A stretch of DNA of 7,847 nucleotides from Oscillospiraceae bacterium (GCA_017544185.1 JAFYEQ010000265.1:1-7847), one strand, 5' to 3'. Numbered from the stretch's first letter, positions 1 to 5,886 are shown. Notes: generated from the letters alone by a model not told the origin. Numbers and translations: made by a program.

Positions 1-103
1 CAAGGTCGATATCCTCAGTCGCTCCCTCTTCGCGGAGCTGACCGATGCGTATCTGTATGAACTCGGCGAGCCTGTCTTCTGTGAGCCTTTCGTATATGAT
101 CAT
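1..103 (-). CDS. GNAT-family N-acetyltransferase, N-terminal part only
   Basis: Reading the minus strand from the ATG at 103 gives 34 codons with no stop before the left edge. The peptide begins MIIYERLTEDRLAEFIQIRI and continues with GQLREEGATEDIDL. A charged N-terminus of the type 'RLTE-D--F---RI-QL-EEGA' is characteristic of a clostridial GNAT acetyltransferase group, which transfers acetyl from acetyl-CoA to a small molecule or protein amine. The acetyl-CoA loop lies outside the window, so the family call rests on the first helix only. The start is supported by an AGGGGGT ribosome binding site (minus strand of 111-117) and by a promoter further upstream. The gene is divergent from the acetyltransferase at 197. 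Substrate unknown. Confidence 0.7.
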   Translation of the reverse strand, partial: MIIYERLTEDRLAEFIQIRIGQLREEGATEDIDL

Positions 104-135
104 AGTACTGACCCCCTGTATGATATGCTGTATAC

Positions 136-164
136 AGTTTACCACATCACGGTCAGATCGTCAA
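136..164 (-). promoter_or_regulatory. Sigma-A-like promoter for the leftward acetyltransferase gene
   Basis: On the minus strand, TTGACG (complement of 159-164) and TAAACT (complement of 136-141) are separated by exactly 17 bases, a good match to a vegetative promoter. Transcription would start near 129, about 25 bases ahead of the start codon at 103. A perfect 10-base palindrome, CTGTATACAG at 128-137, touches the -10 box and the start point and could be an operator. For the rightward operon only a weak candidate is seen: CTGACC at 108-113, 17 bases, TATACA at 131-136. Confidence 0.55.
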
Positions 165-196
165 TACATAAACAATAAGATCAAGGAGCGGAGCAT

Positions 197-631
197 ATGG
201 TAAGAGAAGCAACAAGGGATGATCTGGATGCACTGCTGGAGCTTTATCTGTTCCTGCATGAGGACAGTATACCCGAGCATTCCGATCATCTGAGAGAGAC
301 CTGGGACAAGATCATTGATGACAAGGATCATCATCTGATAGTAAATGAGGTGGACGGCAGGATCGTATCGTCCTGCGTCTGCGTGATCATACCCAACCTC
401 ACAAGGAACGTAAGGCCGTATGCCTTTGTGGAGAACGTGGTGACCCATGGCGAATTCAGGAAACGGGGATACGCAGGAGAATGTCTGGACTTCGCAAGAG
501 AGATAGCCCTGCAGGAGAACTGCTACAAGATGATGCTCCTCACGGGCTCAAAGGATCCTGCTACTCACCGCTTCTATCAGAGCGCGGGATATAACAGCAG
601 CGACAAGACAGCATACATACAGTGGCTTTGA
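197..631 (+). CDS. GNAT-family N-acetyltransferase (small, single domain)
   Basis: This 144-residue protein has the length and pattern of a minimal GNAT domain, which moves an acetyl group from acetyl-CoA to an amine. After an N-terminal 'REATRDDLDALLELY' segment comes a strand and loop, VENVVTHGEFRKRGYA at about residues 78-93. R88-x-x-G91-x-A93 is the acetyl-CoA pyrophosphate-binding loop. HRFYQSAGY at about 124-132 is the usual C-terminal motif with the conserved tyrosine. The start at 197 is preceded by AAGGAG (183-188) at good spacing. It is the first gene of a rightward run; the Nudix gene follows after about 18 bases. No signal peptide or membrane segment is visible, so it should be cytoplasmic. 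The substrate cannot be told from sequence; antibiotics, polyamines and proteins are all possible in this family. Confidence 0.88.
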   Translation: MVREATRDDLDALLELYLFLHEDSIPEHSDHLRETWDKIIDDKDHHLIVNEVDGRIVSSCVCVIIPNLTRNVRPYAFVENVVTHGEFRKRGYAGECLDFAREIALQENCYKMMLLTGSKDPATHRFYQSAGYNSSDKTAYIQWL

Positions 632-649
632 TACATAGGGGGTATCATG

Positions 650-1195
650 ATGGAGATATTCGATCTTTACACGGCAGATCGTCAGCTCACAGGCAAGACT
701 ATGCGAAGAGGCGACCCCACGCCAGATGGGTACTATCGTCTGGTGGTGCATGTGAGCATATTCGACGATAAGGGTCGTATGCTGATACAGCACCGTCAGC
801 CGTTCAAGGAGAGCTGGTCGGATCTGTGGGACATCAGCGTAGGCGGTCATTCCGTACAGGGCGAGGACAGCCGGATGGCTGCTGAACGGGAGACCTTTGA
901 AGAGCTGGGGCTGCGTATAGATCTGGCGAACGAGCGTCCATCACTTACGATACACTGGGAAAAGGGCTTCGACGACCATTATATCCTGACCATGACGCCG
1001 GATCTTAAGGATCTGCATCTCCAGTACGAGGAGGTACAGGATGTGCGCTGGGCTGAGAAGGACGAGATCCTTCAGATGATAGACGACGGGCGGTTCATAC
1101 CCTACGATAAGAGCCTGATCGAGATGCTGTTCCACCGCAGAGATCACAGGAGCTCACATACCAAGCCCGACCCCACAGTAAGGAGGAGCATATGA
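650..1195 (+). CDS. Nudix hydrolase (IPP-isomerase-like / YfcD-type)
   Basis: A complete Nudix box is present at about residues 66-88 (numbered from the 650 start). It reads G-x5-E-x7-R-E-T-F-E-E-L-G-L and fits GX5EX7REUXEEXGU except for threonine at the usual aliphatic position. Nudix enzymes use this Mg-binding helix to cleave nucleoside diphosphates linked to another group. The opening MEIFDLYTADRQLTGKTMRR and the 'YYRLVVHVSIFD' strand resemble the Nudix group related to isopentenyl diphosphate isomerase, whose substrates are mostly undefined. Two ATGs stand side by side at 647 and 650. AGGGGG (637-642) is 7 bases from 650 but only 4 from 647, and relatives start with ME(I/L)-D, so 650 is preferred. 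The last codons overlap the next gene as ATGA, implying translational coupling. The basic tail after about residue 163 is probably disordered. Confidence 0.9.
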   Translation: MEIFDLYTADRQLTGKTMRRGDPTPDGYYRLVVHVSIFDDKGRMLIQHRQPFKESWSDLWDISVGGHSVQGEDSRMAAERETFEELGLRIDLANERPSLTIHWEKGFDDHYILTMTPDLKDLHLQYEEVQDVRWAEKDEILQMIDDGRFIPYDKSLIEMLFHRRDHRSSHTKPDPTVRRSI

Positions 1196-2103
1196 TACTT
1201 GAAACAGAACGTTTGCTGCTGCGCCATTGGCAGGACAGCGACAAAGAGAGCATGTACAGATACGCCAGCGATCCCGAGGTAGGACCTCCTGCGGGATGGT
1301 ACCCTCACAAGGATATGGACGAGAGCCTGTATATCATCAAAGAGGTGCTGAACGGCGCTGAGGCCTATGCCATATGTCTGAAGGACACCGGTGAGCCTAT
1401 CGGTACAATAGAGCTCAAGCTCAGCGGCAAGAGCGATATCACCGACCGCGAGGACGAGTGTGAGCTGGGGTACTGGATAGGAAAGCCCTTCTGGGGACAG
1501 GGAATGATGCCCGAAGCGGTGCGTGAGATGCTGCGTCACGCCTTTGAGGATCTGGGCATGACCACGGTATGGGCAGGCTACTATGAGGGGAACGACAAGT
1601 CCCGCCGCGTACAGGAGAAGTGCGGTCTGCGCTATCGCTGGACGACCAAGGATGTGGATGTGTATGCCATGAACGAGAAGCGTACAGGTCATGTGAGCAG
1701 CATCACAAAAGATGAGTGGCTGTGGGACAGGATGTACGCCGCTGCAAAGGCAGTACAGAATGAACGGGACATATCCAGATATGTGAGCGGCGGACAGGTC
1801 GCCGCTGCCATACTCTCAAAGTCGGGGAAGATATACACGGGAGTATGCATAGACACCTGCTCGACCTTGGGGATATGCGCCGAGCGCAACGCCATATTCC
1901 ATATGATCACCTGCGGCGATCACGAGATCGATAAGGTCCTGGCGATCATGCCCGACGGGAAATGTGGTCCTCCGTGCGGAGCGTGCCGCGAGCTTATTGC
2001 ACAGCTGATGCCCGACGGCTATAAGGATATACAGTTCATGCTGGACAAGGACAGCGAGCGCATCGTCACCCTCGGCGAGCTGACGCCCGAATGGTGGATA
2101 TGA
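1192..2103 (+). CDS. Fusion protein: RimJ/RimL-type GNAT acetyltransferase + cytidine/blasticidin-S-deaminase-like domain
   Basis: This 303-residue protein holds two enzyme domains in one uninterrupted frame. Residues 1-176 are a RimJ/RimL-type acetyltransferase: the start ETERLLLRHWQDSD, the strand ECELGYWIGKPF, and the acetyl-CoA loop WGQGMM at 101-106, ending in a typical 'ITKDEW'. Residues about 177-303 match the cytidine deaminase fold. C229-A-E231 supplies a zinc ligand and the catalytic glutamate, and P261-C262-G-A-C265 supplies the other two zinc cysteines. Such domains deaminate cytidine or nucleoside antibiotics such as blasticidin S. The residues before CAE differ from the classic cytidine deaminase 'NxExxS' substrate motif, so plain cytidine is not assured. 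The start has AGGAGG at 1181-1186 and overlaps the Nudix stop (ATGA). The kinase follows within 14 bases. Both catalytic sets look intact. Substrate unknown. Confidence 0.9.
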   Translation: MILETERLLLRHWQDSDKESMYRYASDPEVGPPAGWYPHKDMDESLYIIKEVLNGAEAYAICLKDTGEPIGTIELKLSGKSDITDREDECELGYWIGKPFWGQGMMPEAVREMLRHAFEDLGMTTVWAGYYEGNDKSRRVQEKCGLRYRWTTKDVDVYAMNEKRTGHVSSITKDEWLWDRMYAAAKAVQNERDISRYVSGGQVAAAILSKSGKIYTGVCIDTCSTLGICAERNAIFHMITCGDHEIDKVLAIMPDGKCGPPCGACRELIAQLMPDGYKDIQFMLDKDSERIVTLGELTPEWWI

Positions 2104-2117
2104 CGACAGGAGGGCTC

Positions 2118-3035
2118 ATGGACAGAGCGGACGCATACCTCTACGGTCAGATACTGGGCAGCCATTCCTTCCTGCTGAAGGGCGGCTTCTTAAGGCCTGA
2201 TGAGTATTCTGAGATAGATGAGCAGTACTTCCTCCCCGGAGGTGAGACCGGCACGGCGGCGACAGTACTGAGCTCTCTCGGTGTATCCGTCCGTATGGAC
2301 GGTACATGGATAGGCACTAAGGTGGCACCTATGCTGGACAGTTTCTATGCGGACAAGAGCGTGGATCTTTCATCGCTGACGTATAGGTCGGATGACGAGG
2401 GCGTGATGGACTATATCGTCATAGCGGGCACGGTGCGTTCACCTATGGGACGGTTCCAGACCCTGTTCTCGTCGGGGAAGCGCTGGTGGGGCATACCTAA
2501 AAAAGAAGACATAGAAGGATGCAGAGCAGCCGCCATAGACCCATACTTCGGTGAGGAGTCGCTCCTTGCGGCAAAGATATGCGCAGACCTGCATATACCC
2601 TATGTTACCATAGACTGTCCACATACCCATCCGCTGCATAGGTCCGCTGCGGTCAACGTGGTGTCAAAGGAATGCACGCCCCAGCATTACCCGGGGATGG
2701 AGGCCGAGGAGATCATGGCGCTGATGATCCGGGAGACAGACGGTCTCACGATCATCACACAGGGCAGCGGTGATATGCTCTACGGCCGCAGGGACAGCGG
2801 CATACATCGCATGAGCCCCTTCAATGTAGATGTAAGGAGCACCCTGGGTGCAGGCGACACCTTCAAGGCGGGCTGTGTATACGCGCTGCTCCATGGCATG
2901 AGCGATGAGGATACGGTGCGCTTCGCCTCCGCCTGCTCCGCTGTGGCGATATCGCGCTTCCCACTGCCTCTGCATCCACCGACGCTCGATGAGGTCATGG
3001 GGCTCATACGCACAGGAGAGATACGCCCCGACTAA
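2118..3035 (+). CDS. PfkB-family carbohydrate/nucleoside kinase
   Basis: This 305-residue protein has the length and both signatures of the PfkB (ribokinase) family, which phosphorylates sugars or nucleosides with ATP. Near residue 41 the N-terminal motif reads PGGETGTAATVLSSLG; the usual asparagines of GGNxxN are replaced. Near residue 241 STLGAGDTFKAG is the C-terminal motif, with the catalytic Asp of GAGD and the anion hole. The frame stays open upstream to ATGs at 2091 and 2100, the latter overlapping the preceding stop. The only good ribosome binding site, AGGAGG at 2108-2113, serves the ATG at 2118, which is chosen although the spacing is short. The substrate is unassigned. The deaminase domain next door makes a nucleoside or sugar-nucleotide route plausible but does not prove it. 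It is probably the last gene of the operon; no clear terminator follows. Confidence 0.88.
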   Translation: MDRADAYLYGQILGSHSFLLKGGFLRPDEYSEIDEQYFLPGGETGTAATVLSSLGVSVRMDGTWIGTKVAPMLDSFYADKSVDLSSLTYRSDDEGVMDYIVIAGTVRSPMGRFQTLFSSGKRWWGIPKKEDIEGCRAAAIDPYFGEESLLAAKICADLHIPYVTIDCPHTHPLHRSAAVNVVSKECTPQHYPGMEAEEIMALMIRETDGLTIITQGSGDMLYGRRDSGIHRMSPFNVDVRSTLGAGDTFKAGCVYALLHGMSDEDTVRFASACSAVAISRFPLPLHPPTLDEVMGLIRTGEIRPD

Positions 3036-3064
3036 GAGAGCACATAAGATCGGGCACAGACACG

Positions 3065-3080
3065 TATACCATGGTATAAT
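3065..3080 (+). promoter_or_regulatory. Extended -10 promoter overlapped by a 14-base palindrome, for the AraC-family gene
   Basis: TATAAT at 3075-3080 is preceded by TGG (3072-3074), giving a textbook extended -10 (TGnTATAAT). No recognisable -35 lies 17 bases upstream, which is normal for this promoter type. Bases 3065-3078, TATACCATGGTATA, form a perfect 14-base palindrome covering most of the -10 element. A dimer bound there would block the promoter. The likely start point near 3087 leaves a leader of about 20 bases before the ATG at 3108. Confidence 0.65.
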
Positions 3081-3107
3081 GATGACACAACGAAGCGAGG
3101 TGAGCAT

Positions 3108-3941
3108 ATGCATGGCTGGATAGAAGGCTTCCAGAGCTCGATAGACTATATCGAGAACAACCTTGACCAAGAGCTGGACATAGGCGAGATAGCCAAGATG
3201 GCAGCGCTGTCTCCGTTCTACTATCAGCGCATATTCGGGGCTCTGTGCGGTATGACCGTGGGCGATTACATCCGTGCGCGCAGGATGACGCTGGCAGCAC
3301 AGGAGCTCTCGACAGGCGATGATAAGGTGATAGACATCGCGCTGAAGTACGGCTACGACTCCCCTGACAGCTTTGCGAAGGCGTTCCGTCAGTTCCACGG
3401 CATACCGCCGTCACGGGCTCGGGAGGACGGCATAGCACTGCGCTCATTCGCTCCGATGCACATCAAGATAACTATGGAGGGTGGAAACATGTTAGACTAC
3501 CGCATCTCAGAAAAGGCACCGTTCACTATCGTGGGCTTCAAGCGCCGCTTCGACTCAGACACCAGCTATCAGGATATCCCCAAGTTCTGGCAGGAATGGC
3601 AGAAGGACCCGAAGGGCATCAACGGCGCATTCGGCGTATGCACGGATACGGACGGCAAGATGTTCGACTACTGGATCGCACAGCTGTACATGCCCTGGGA
3701 GGACATCCACGAGGGCTGCGAGACCTATCAGATCCCGGGCGGACTGTGGGCACAGTTCGAGTGCAGAGGGCCTCTGCCCGATGCTCTGCAGAAGGTGAAC
3801 ACACAGATATGGTCAGAGTGGCTGCCGTCCCTCACGGGCTACGAGCTGGCAGGGAACTACTCACTGGAGTTCTATATGCCTCCCGCAGACGACCCCGCCG
3901 ACAGCGTTAGCTACATCTGGGTACCGCTGAGAAAGCTGTGA
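3108..3941 (+). CDS. AraC-family transcriptional regulator with C-terminal GyrI-like effector-binding domain
   Basis: This 277-residue protein starts with an AraC/XylS DNA-binding domain at about residues 8-105. It shows two helix-turn-helix units: 'LDIGEIAKMAALSPFYYQRIF' near 23-43 and 'KVIDIALKYGYDSPDSFAKAFRQFHGIPPS' near 73-102, the second carrying the family signature. Residues about 128-277, opening DYRISEKAPFTIVGFKRRF, are a GyrI-like (Rob/BmrR C-terminal type) domain that in relatives binds small, often cationic ligands. The order of DNA-binding domain first and ligand domain second is that of the Rob group. The start at 3108 has GAGGTGA at 3097-3103. The gene has its own promoter with a palindrome over the -10 box, suggesting self-control. 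It may also regulate the enzyme operon just upstream or the leftward genes. Its ligand is unknown. Confidence 0.9.
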   Translation: MHGWIEGFQSSIDYIENNLDQELDIGEIAKMAALSPFYYQRIFGALCGMTVGDYIRARRMTLAAQELSTGDDKVIDIALKYGYDSPDSFAKAFRQFHGIPPSRAREDGIALRSFAPMHIKITMEGGNMLDYRISEKAPFTIVGFKRRFDSDTSYQDIPKFWQEWQKDPKGINGAFGVCTDTDGKMFDYWIAQLYMPWEDIHEGCETYQIPGGLWAQFECRGPLPDALQKVNTQIWSEWLPSLTGYELAGNYSLEFYMPPADDPADSVSYIWVPLRKL

Positions 3942-3948
3942 TACAGAT

Positions 3949-3981
3949 AGCCCTGCAGCTGCGAGATGCAGCTGCAGGGCT
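3949..3981. terminator. Hairpin between convergent genes, probable two-way terminator
   Basis: AGCCCTGCAGCTGC (3949-3962) and GCAGCTGCAGGGCT (3968-3981) are perfect inverted copies with a 5-base loop, GAGAT. The stem lies 7 bases after the AraC-family stop and 3 bases before the DUF2130 stop on the other strand. The position and GC-rich 14-pair stem fit transcription termination in both directions. There is no proper T run on either side (only TTGTT to the right), so termination may be inefficient or assisted. Confidence 0.65.
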
Positions 3982-3984
3982 TGT

Positions 3985-5259
3985 TCATCCCAGATCCTCG
4001 AACATGGCGATCATAGTGGGGTTGCCCTTGGTGAGTGCCTTGACGGTGAGTTGTTCCTCTGCCTTTTCATTTGCAAGACGGAGATGCTTTTCGGACTTTG
4101 TAAGGTTTTCCTTGACCTTCTGTAAAGCAGCGATAGACTTATCTATCTCCTTGATAGCATCCGAAAACCGATCTGATGCATTCTTGTAATTCTTGGAAAA
4201 AGCCTCTCTAAATGCATCTATCTGTTCCTCAAAGTGGGTTATGTCTATCTCGCGTTCTTCCTTTTCCTTCAGACGTCGCTTTGCTTCAAGGGCGTTGAGT
4301 GCGGCATTGCGCAGTATCGTTATCATAGGTATAAAGAACTGTGGCCGGATAACGTACATTTTTTCAAATTCGTAGCTCACATCGTATATACCCTGATCAT
4401 ACACTTCATTGCCTTGTTCGAGCATAGTAACGAGCACAGCGTATTCGCAGTTCTTCTTTCTTCTGTCACTGTCGAGCTTTGCGAAAAAGTCTGCATTCTT
4501 ATGCTTGGTCGCTGTTGTATCCATCTCATTTTTCATCTCGAACATGATGGATATTATCTCTATCCCGTTCTCATCAAACTCACGATAGATGTAATCGCCC
4601 TTCGTGCCATCTGCCACATCGTTGTCCTTGTGGAACTCTGCATTACGGAATGCAGTAGCGCGTATCATATTGAAGGACTGCTCGCAGTGCTGTTCAAGCG
4701 TTTCACCAATCATCTTGGTAGAAAGCTTTGCCTTCAGGTCTTTATAATATTCGACCTGCTGTTCAGCCGCATCCAGTTTTGCTTCATATTCGGCTTTTAG
4801 TTTATCGCGTTCTTTTTCAACTTCGGACACAGCCTCTTTGACTTCAAGCTTATGTGTAGTCTCTGCATTGGTGAGATCTGCCTTCAAACTGTCCCTTTGC
4901 TTTTCTACTTCCGATACAGCCTCTTTGATCTCTAACTTTTTCACCTGCTCAGCGTTGGAAAGCTTTGCTTGCAACTGGGTGATCTCAGTCTGCTTCTCTG
5001 CAAGCTGCTTCTTTGCTTCATCCAGCTTCTTCTCCATCTCCTGACGGGCTTCAATAACTGCCCTTTCCCGCTCAAGCTTAGCTTGTGTCTGTGCAGCCTT
5101 CTGATCTGCCTCGAACCTTTTTTGCTCACTTTCAAGTCTACTGTGCAGATCCTTCTCAAACTCTTTTGTGCGCACCTGGCTTAATATTACGGAATACGCT
5201 TCCTCTGACACGGAAAAGCTCTCTCCGCAATGTGGGCATATGATGGTATTTGCAGACAT
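3985..5259 (-). CDS. DUF2130-type coiled-coil protein with zinc-ribbon start and ExK nuclease-like core
   Basis: This 424-residue protein opens with IICPHCGESFSV, where C8 and C11 form a CxxC knuckle without an obvious second pair. Residues about 30-180 are one long charged coiled coil. Residues about 180-330 are the conserved core: GETLEQHCEQSFNMIR at 185-200, KGDYIYRE at 220-227, and IISIMFEMKNE at 235-245. This order is that of the DUF2130 family. D222, E241 and K243 are spaced like a PD-(D/E)xK nuclease site, which is an inference from pattern. A second helical stretch (about 320-405) and a short C-terminal tail (TKGNPTMIAMFEDLG) complete it. AGGAGG (complement of 5266-5271) lies 6 bases before the start. 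The codons are more AT-rich than in the operons on either side, which hints at separate acquisition. Role unknown; a DNA- or RNA-end-processing or defence function is possible but not shown. Confidence 0.82.
   Translation of the reverse strand: MSANTIICPHCGESFSVSEEAYSVILSQVRTKEFEKDLHSRLESEQKRFEADQKAAQTQAKLERERAVIEARQEMEKKLDEAKKQLAEKQTEITQLQAKLSNAEQVKKLEIKEAVSEVEKQRDSLKADLTNAETTHKLEVKEAVSEVEKERDKLKAEYEAKLDAAEQQVEYYKDLKAKLSTKMIGETLEQHCEQSFNMIRATAFRNAEFHKDNDVADGTKGDYIYREFDENGIEIISIMFEMKNEMDTTATKHKNADFFAKLDSDRRKKNCEYAVLVTMLEQGNEVYDQGIYDVSYEFEKMYVIRPQFFIPMITILRNAALNALEAKRRLKEKEEREIDITHFEEQIDAFREAFSKNYKNASDRFSDAIKEIDKSIAALQKVKENLTKSEKHLRLANEKAEEQLTVKALTKGNPTMIAMFEDLG
4765..4938 (-). repeat. Two tandem 87-base units coding a 29-residue coiled-coil repeat
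   Basis: Inside the DUF2130-type gene, residues 108-136 and 137-165 are neighbouring copies. The shared core is KLE(I/V)KEAVSEVEK(Q/E)RD(S/K)LKA. The DNA repeats with an 87-base period, for example ACAGCCTCTTTGA at 4829 and again at 4916 on the plus strand. The piece just before (AKLSNAEQVK, residues 98-107) resembles the end of unit one (ADLTNAETTH), so a third, older partial copy may exist. The period is not a multiple of seven, so the copies shift the heptad register by one. Confidence 0.75.
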
Positions 5260-5280
5260 GTTGAACCTCCTTTATGAATA

Positions 5281-5497
5281 TCAGTTTTGATCCTGATATG
5301 TTTTATACCAGCTATGGTGATGAACTACATATCCATCTACTAAAGCCATTGCTTTCCCGACATGATCATCCTTATCCTTGACCGGCAGTCCGGTATATTT
5401 GATACGATGAAGTCCTGTCCTCAAATATGTCATACTCTAATAATATCGCTTCATAGGAAGGACTGATCTTCATAGCCTTAGACAGTTTTTTGTTCAT
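5281..5497 (-). pseudogene. Decayed or frameshifted small gene (two overlapping minus-strand ORFs)
   Basis: Two short frames overlap. Frame A, from the ATG at 5497 to a stop at 5372-5374, gives 41 residues beginning MNKKLSKAMKISPSYEAILL. Frame B, from 5433 to a stop at 5281-5283, gives 50 residues including LHRIKYTGLPVKDKDD and ending VVHHHSWYKTYQDQN. Both have balanced, protein-like composition. They would join into one protein of about 70-75 residues if reading shifted by one base near 5412-5421. Neither start has a well-spaced ribosome binding site: AAAAGG directly abuts the ATG at 5497. Frame A begins 24 bases after the stop of the 64-residue gene and would be co-transcribed with it. I do not recognise the protein. 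It could instead be two real tiny genes or non-coding spacer. Confidence 0.35.
5302..5310 (-). promoter_or_regulatory. Candidate extended -10 promoter for the DUF2130-type gene
   Basis: The minus strand reads TGGTATAAA here, an extended -10 of the same style as others in the window. The 6-mer 17 bases upstream is poor (ATGTAG). Transcription would begin near 5295, giving a leader of about 35 bases before the start at 5259. It would let the gene be expressed apart from the small gene upstream. The element lies inside the decayed ORF region. Confidence 0.35.
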
Positions 5498-5521
5498 CCT
5501 TTTCAGTTCTCATATATCTAT

Positions 5522-5716
5522 TCATTTCAGATACTTCCTCATATCAAATCCGTTATCCTCTGCTATATCCACGAGCTTCTGTACGGATGCGGACTGCACC
5601 TCTGTCAGGTCGGCCGTCGCAGCAGGGAAAAATCCCGTTGCCGTGCCGAAGTGATCCATAAGATCCTCCCGCAGTCTACTTACGTCGATATCGTCCGAAC
5701 TTACTGTTGTATACAT
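5522..5716 (-). CDS. Small conserved-looking hypothetical protein (64 residues)
   Basis: The protein begins MYTTVSSDDIDVSRLREDLM and ends VDIAEDNGFDMRKYLK. It has no signal peptide, membrane helix or cysteine. The arrangement 'LREDLMDHFGTATGFFPAATADL-EVQSASVQKLVDIAEDNGFD-RKY' resembles small uncharacterised Clostridia proteins with an 'LREDL-D--GTA' start and an 'A---G-D-R-Y' end; this is recalled similarity, not a search result. AGGAGG (complement of 5723-5728) sits 6 bases before the start, which makes translation very likely despite the size. An extended -10 (TGCTATAAT, complement of 5769-5777) lies upstream at suitable distance. The gene leads a minus-strand group with the decayed ORF and the DUF2130-type gene. 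Function unknown. Confidence 0.75.
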   Translation of the reverse strand: MYTTVSSDDIDVSRLREDLMDHFGTATGFFPAATADLTEVQSASVQKLVDIAEDNGFDMRKYLK

Positions 5717-5768
5717 AGGCGACCTCCTTTTGATGTGAAGACTGTATACTATAACGAATATTTTGTAT

Positions 5769-5777
5769 ATTATAGCA
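5769..5777 (-). promoter_or_regulatory. Extended -10 promoter for the 64-residue gene
   Basis: The minus strand reads TGCTATAAT, a perfect TGn plus TATAAT. No good -35 is seen upstream in the A/T-only sequence. Transcription would start near 5762, leaving a leader of about 45 bases before the start at 5716. The surrounding A/T run contains other TATA-like 6-mers, so the exact box is uncertain. Confidence 0.5.
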
Positions 5778-5886
5778 TATATATTTTATATTATATTGTA
5801 TTTTATATGTATATTTTCTTAATTTTGCAATATTATAAACAAAATGCGTTTTCCGGCAGTGAAGACGCCATCGTGTCGTTTATACT

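Noticed and set aside
2664..3447. Long minus-strand open frames opposite the kinase and AraC-family genes.
   Set aside because: They are antisense shadows of well-supported genes, lack ribosome binding sites, and show no family motifs.
5381..5394. ACCGG-CAGT-CCGGT hairpin as a terminator.
   Set aside because: The stem is only five pairs, no T run follows on either strand, and it lies inside the ORF B coding frame.
5412..5421. The tandem AGGAC-AGGAC on the minus strand as the 5-base duplication that broke the small gene.
   Set aside because: Removing one copy moves reading into the third frame rather than joining frames A and B, so it does not restore the gene.
5740..5840. The A/T-only stretch as a replication origin or AT-rich iteron array.
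   Set aside because: No DnaA-box-like repeats or regular iterons are seen and no replication gene is adjacent; it is better explained as a divergent promoter spacer.
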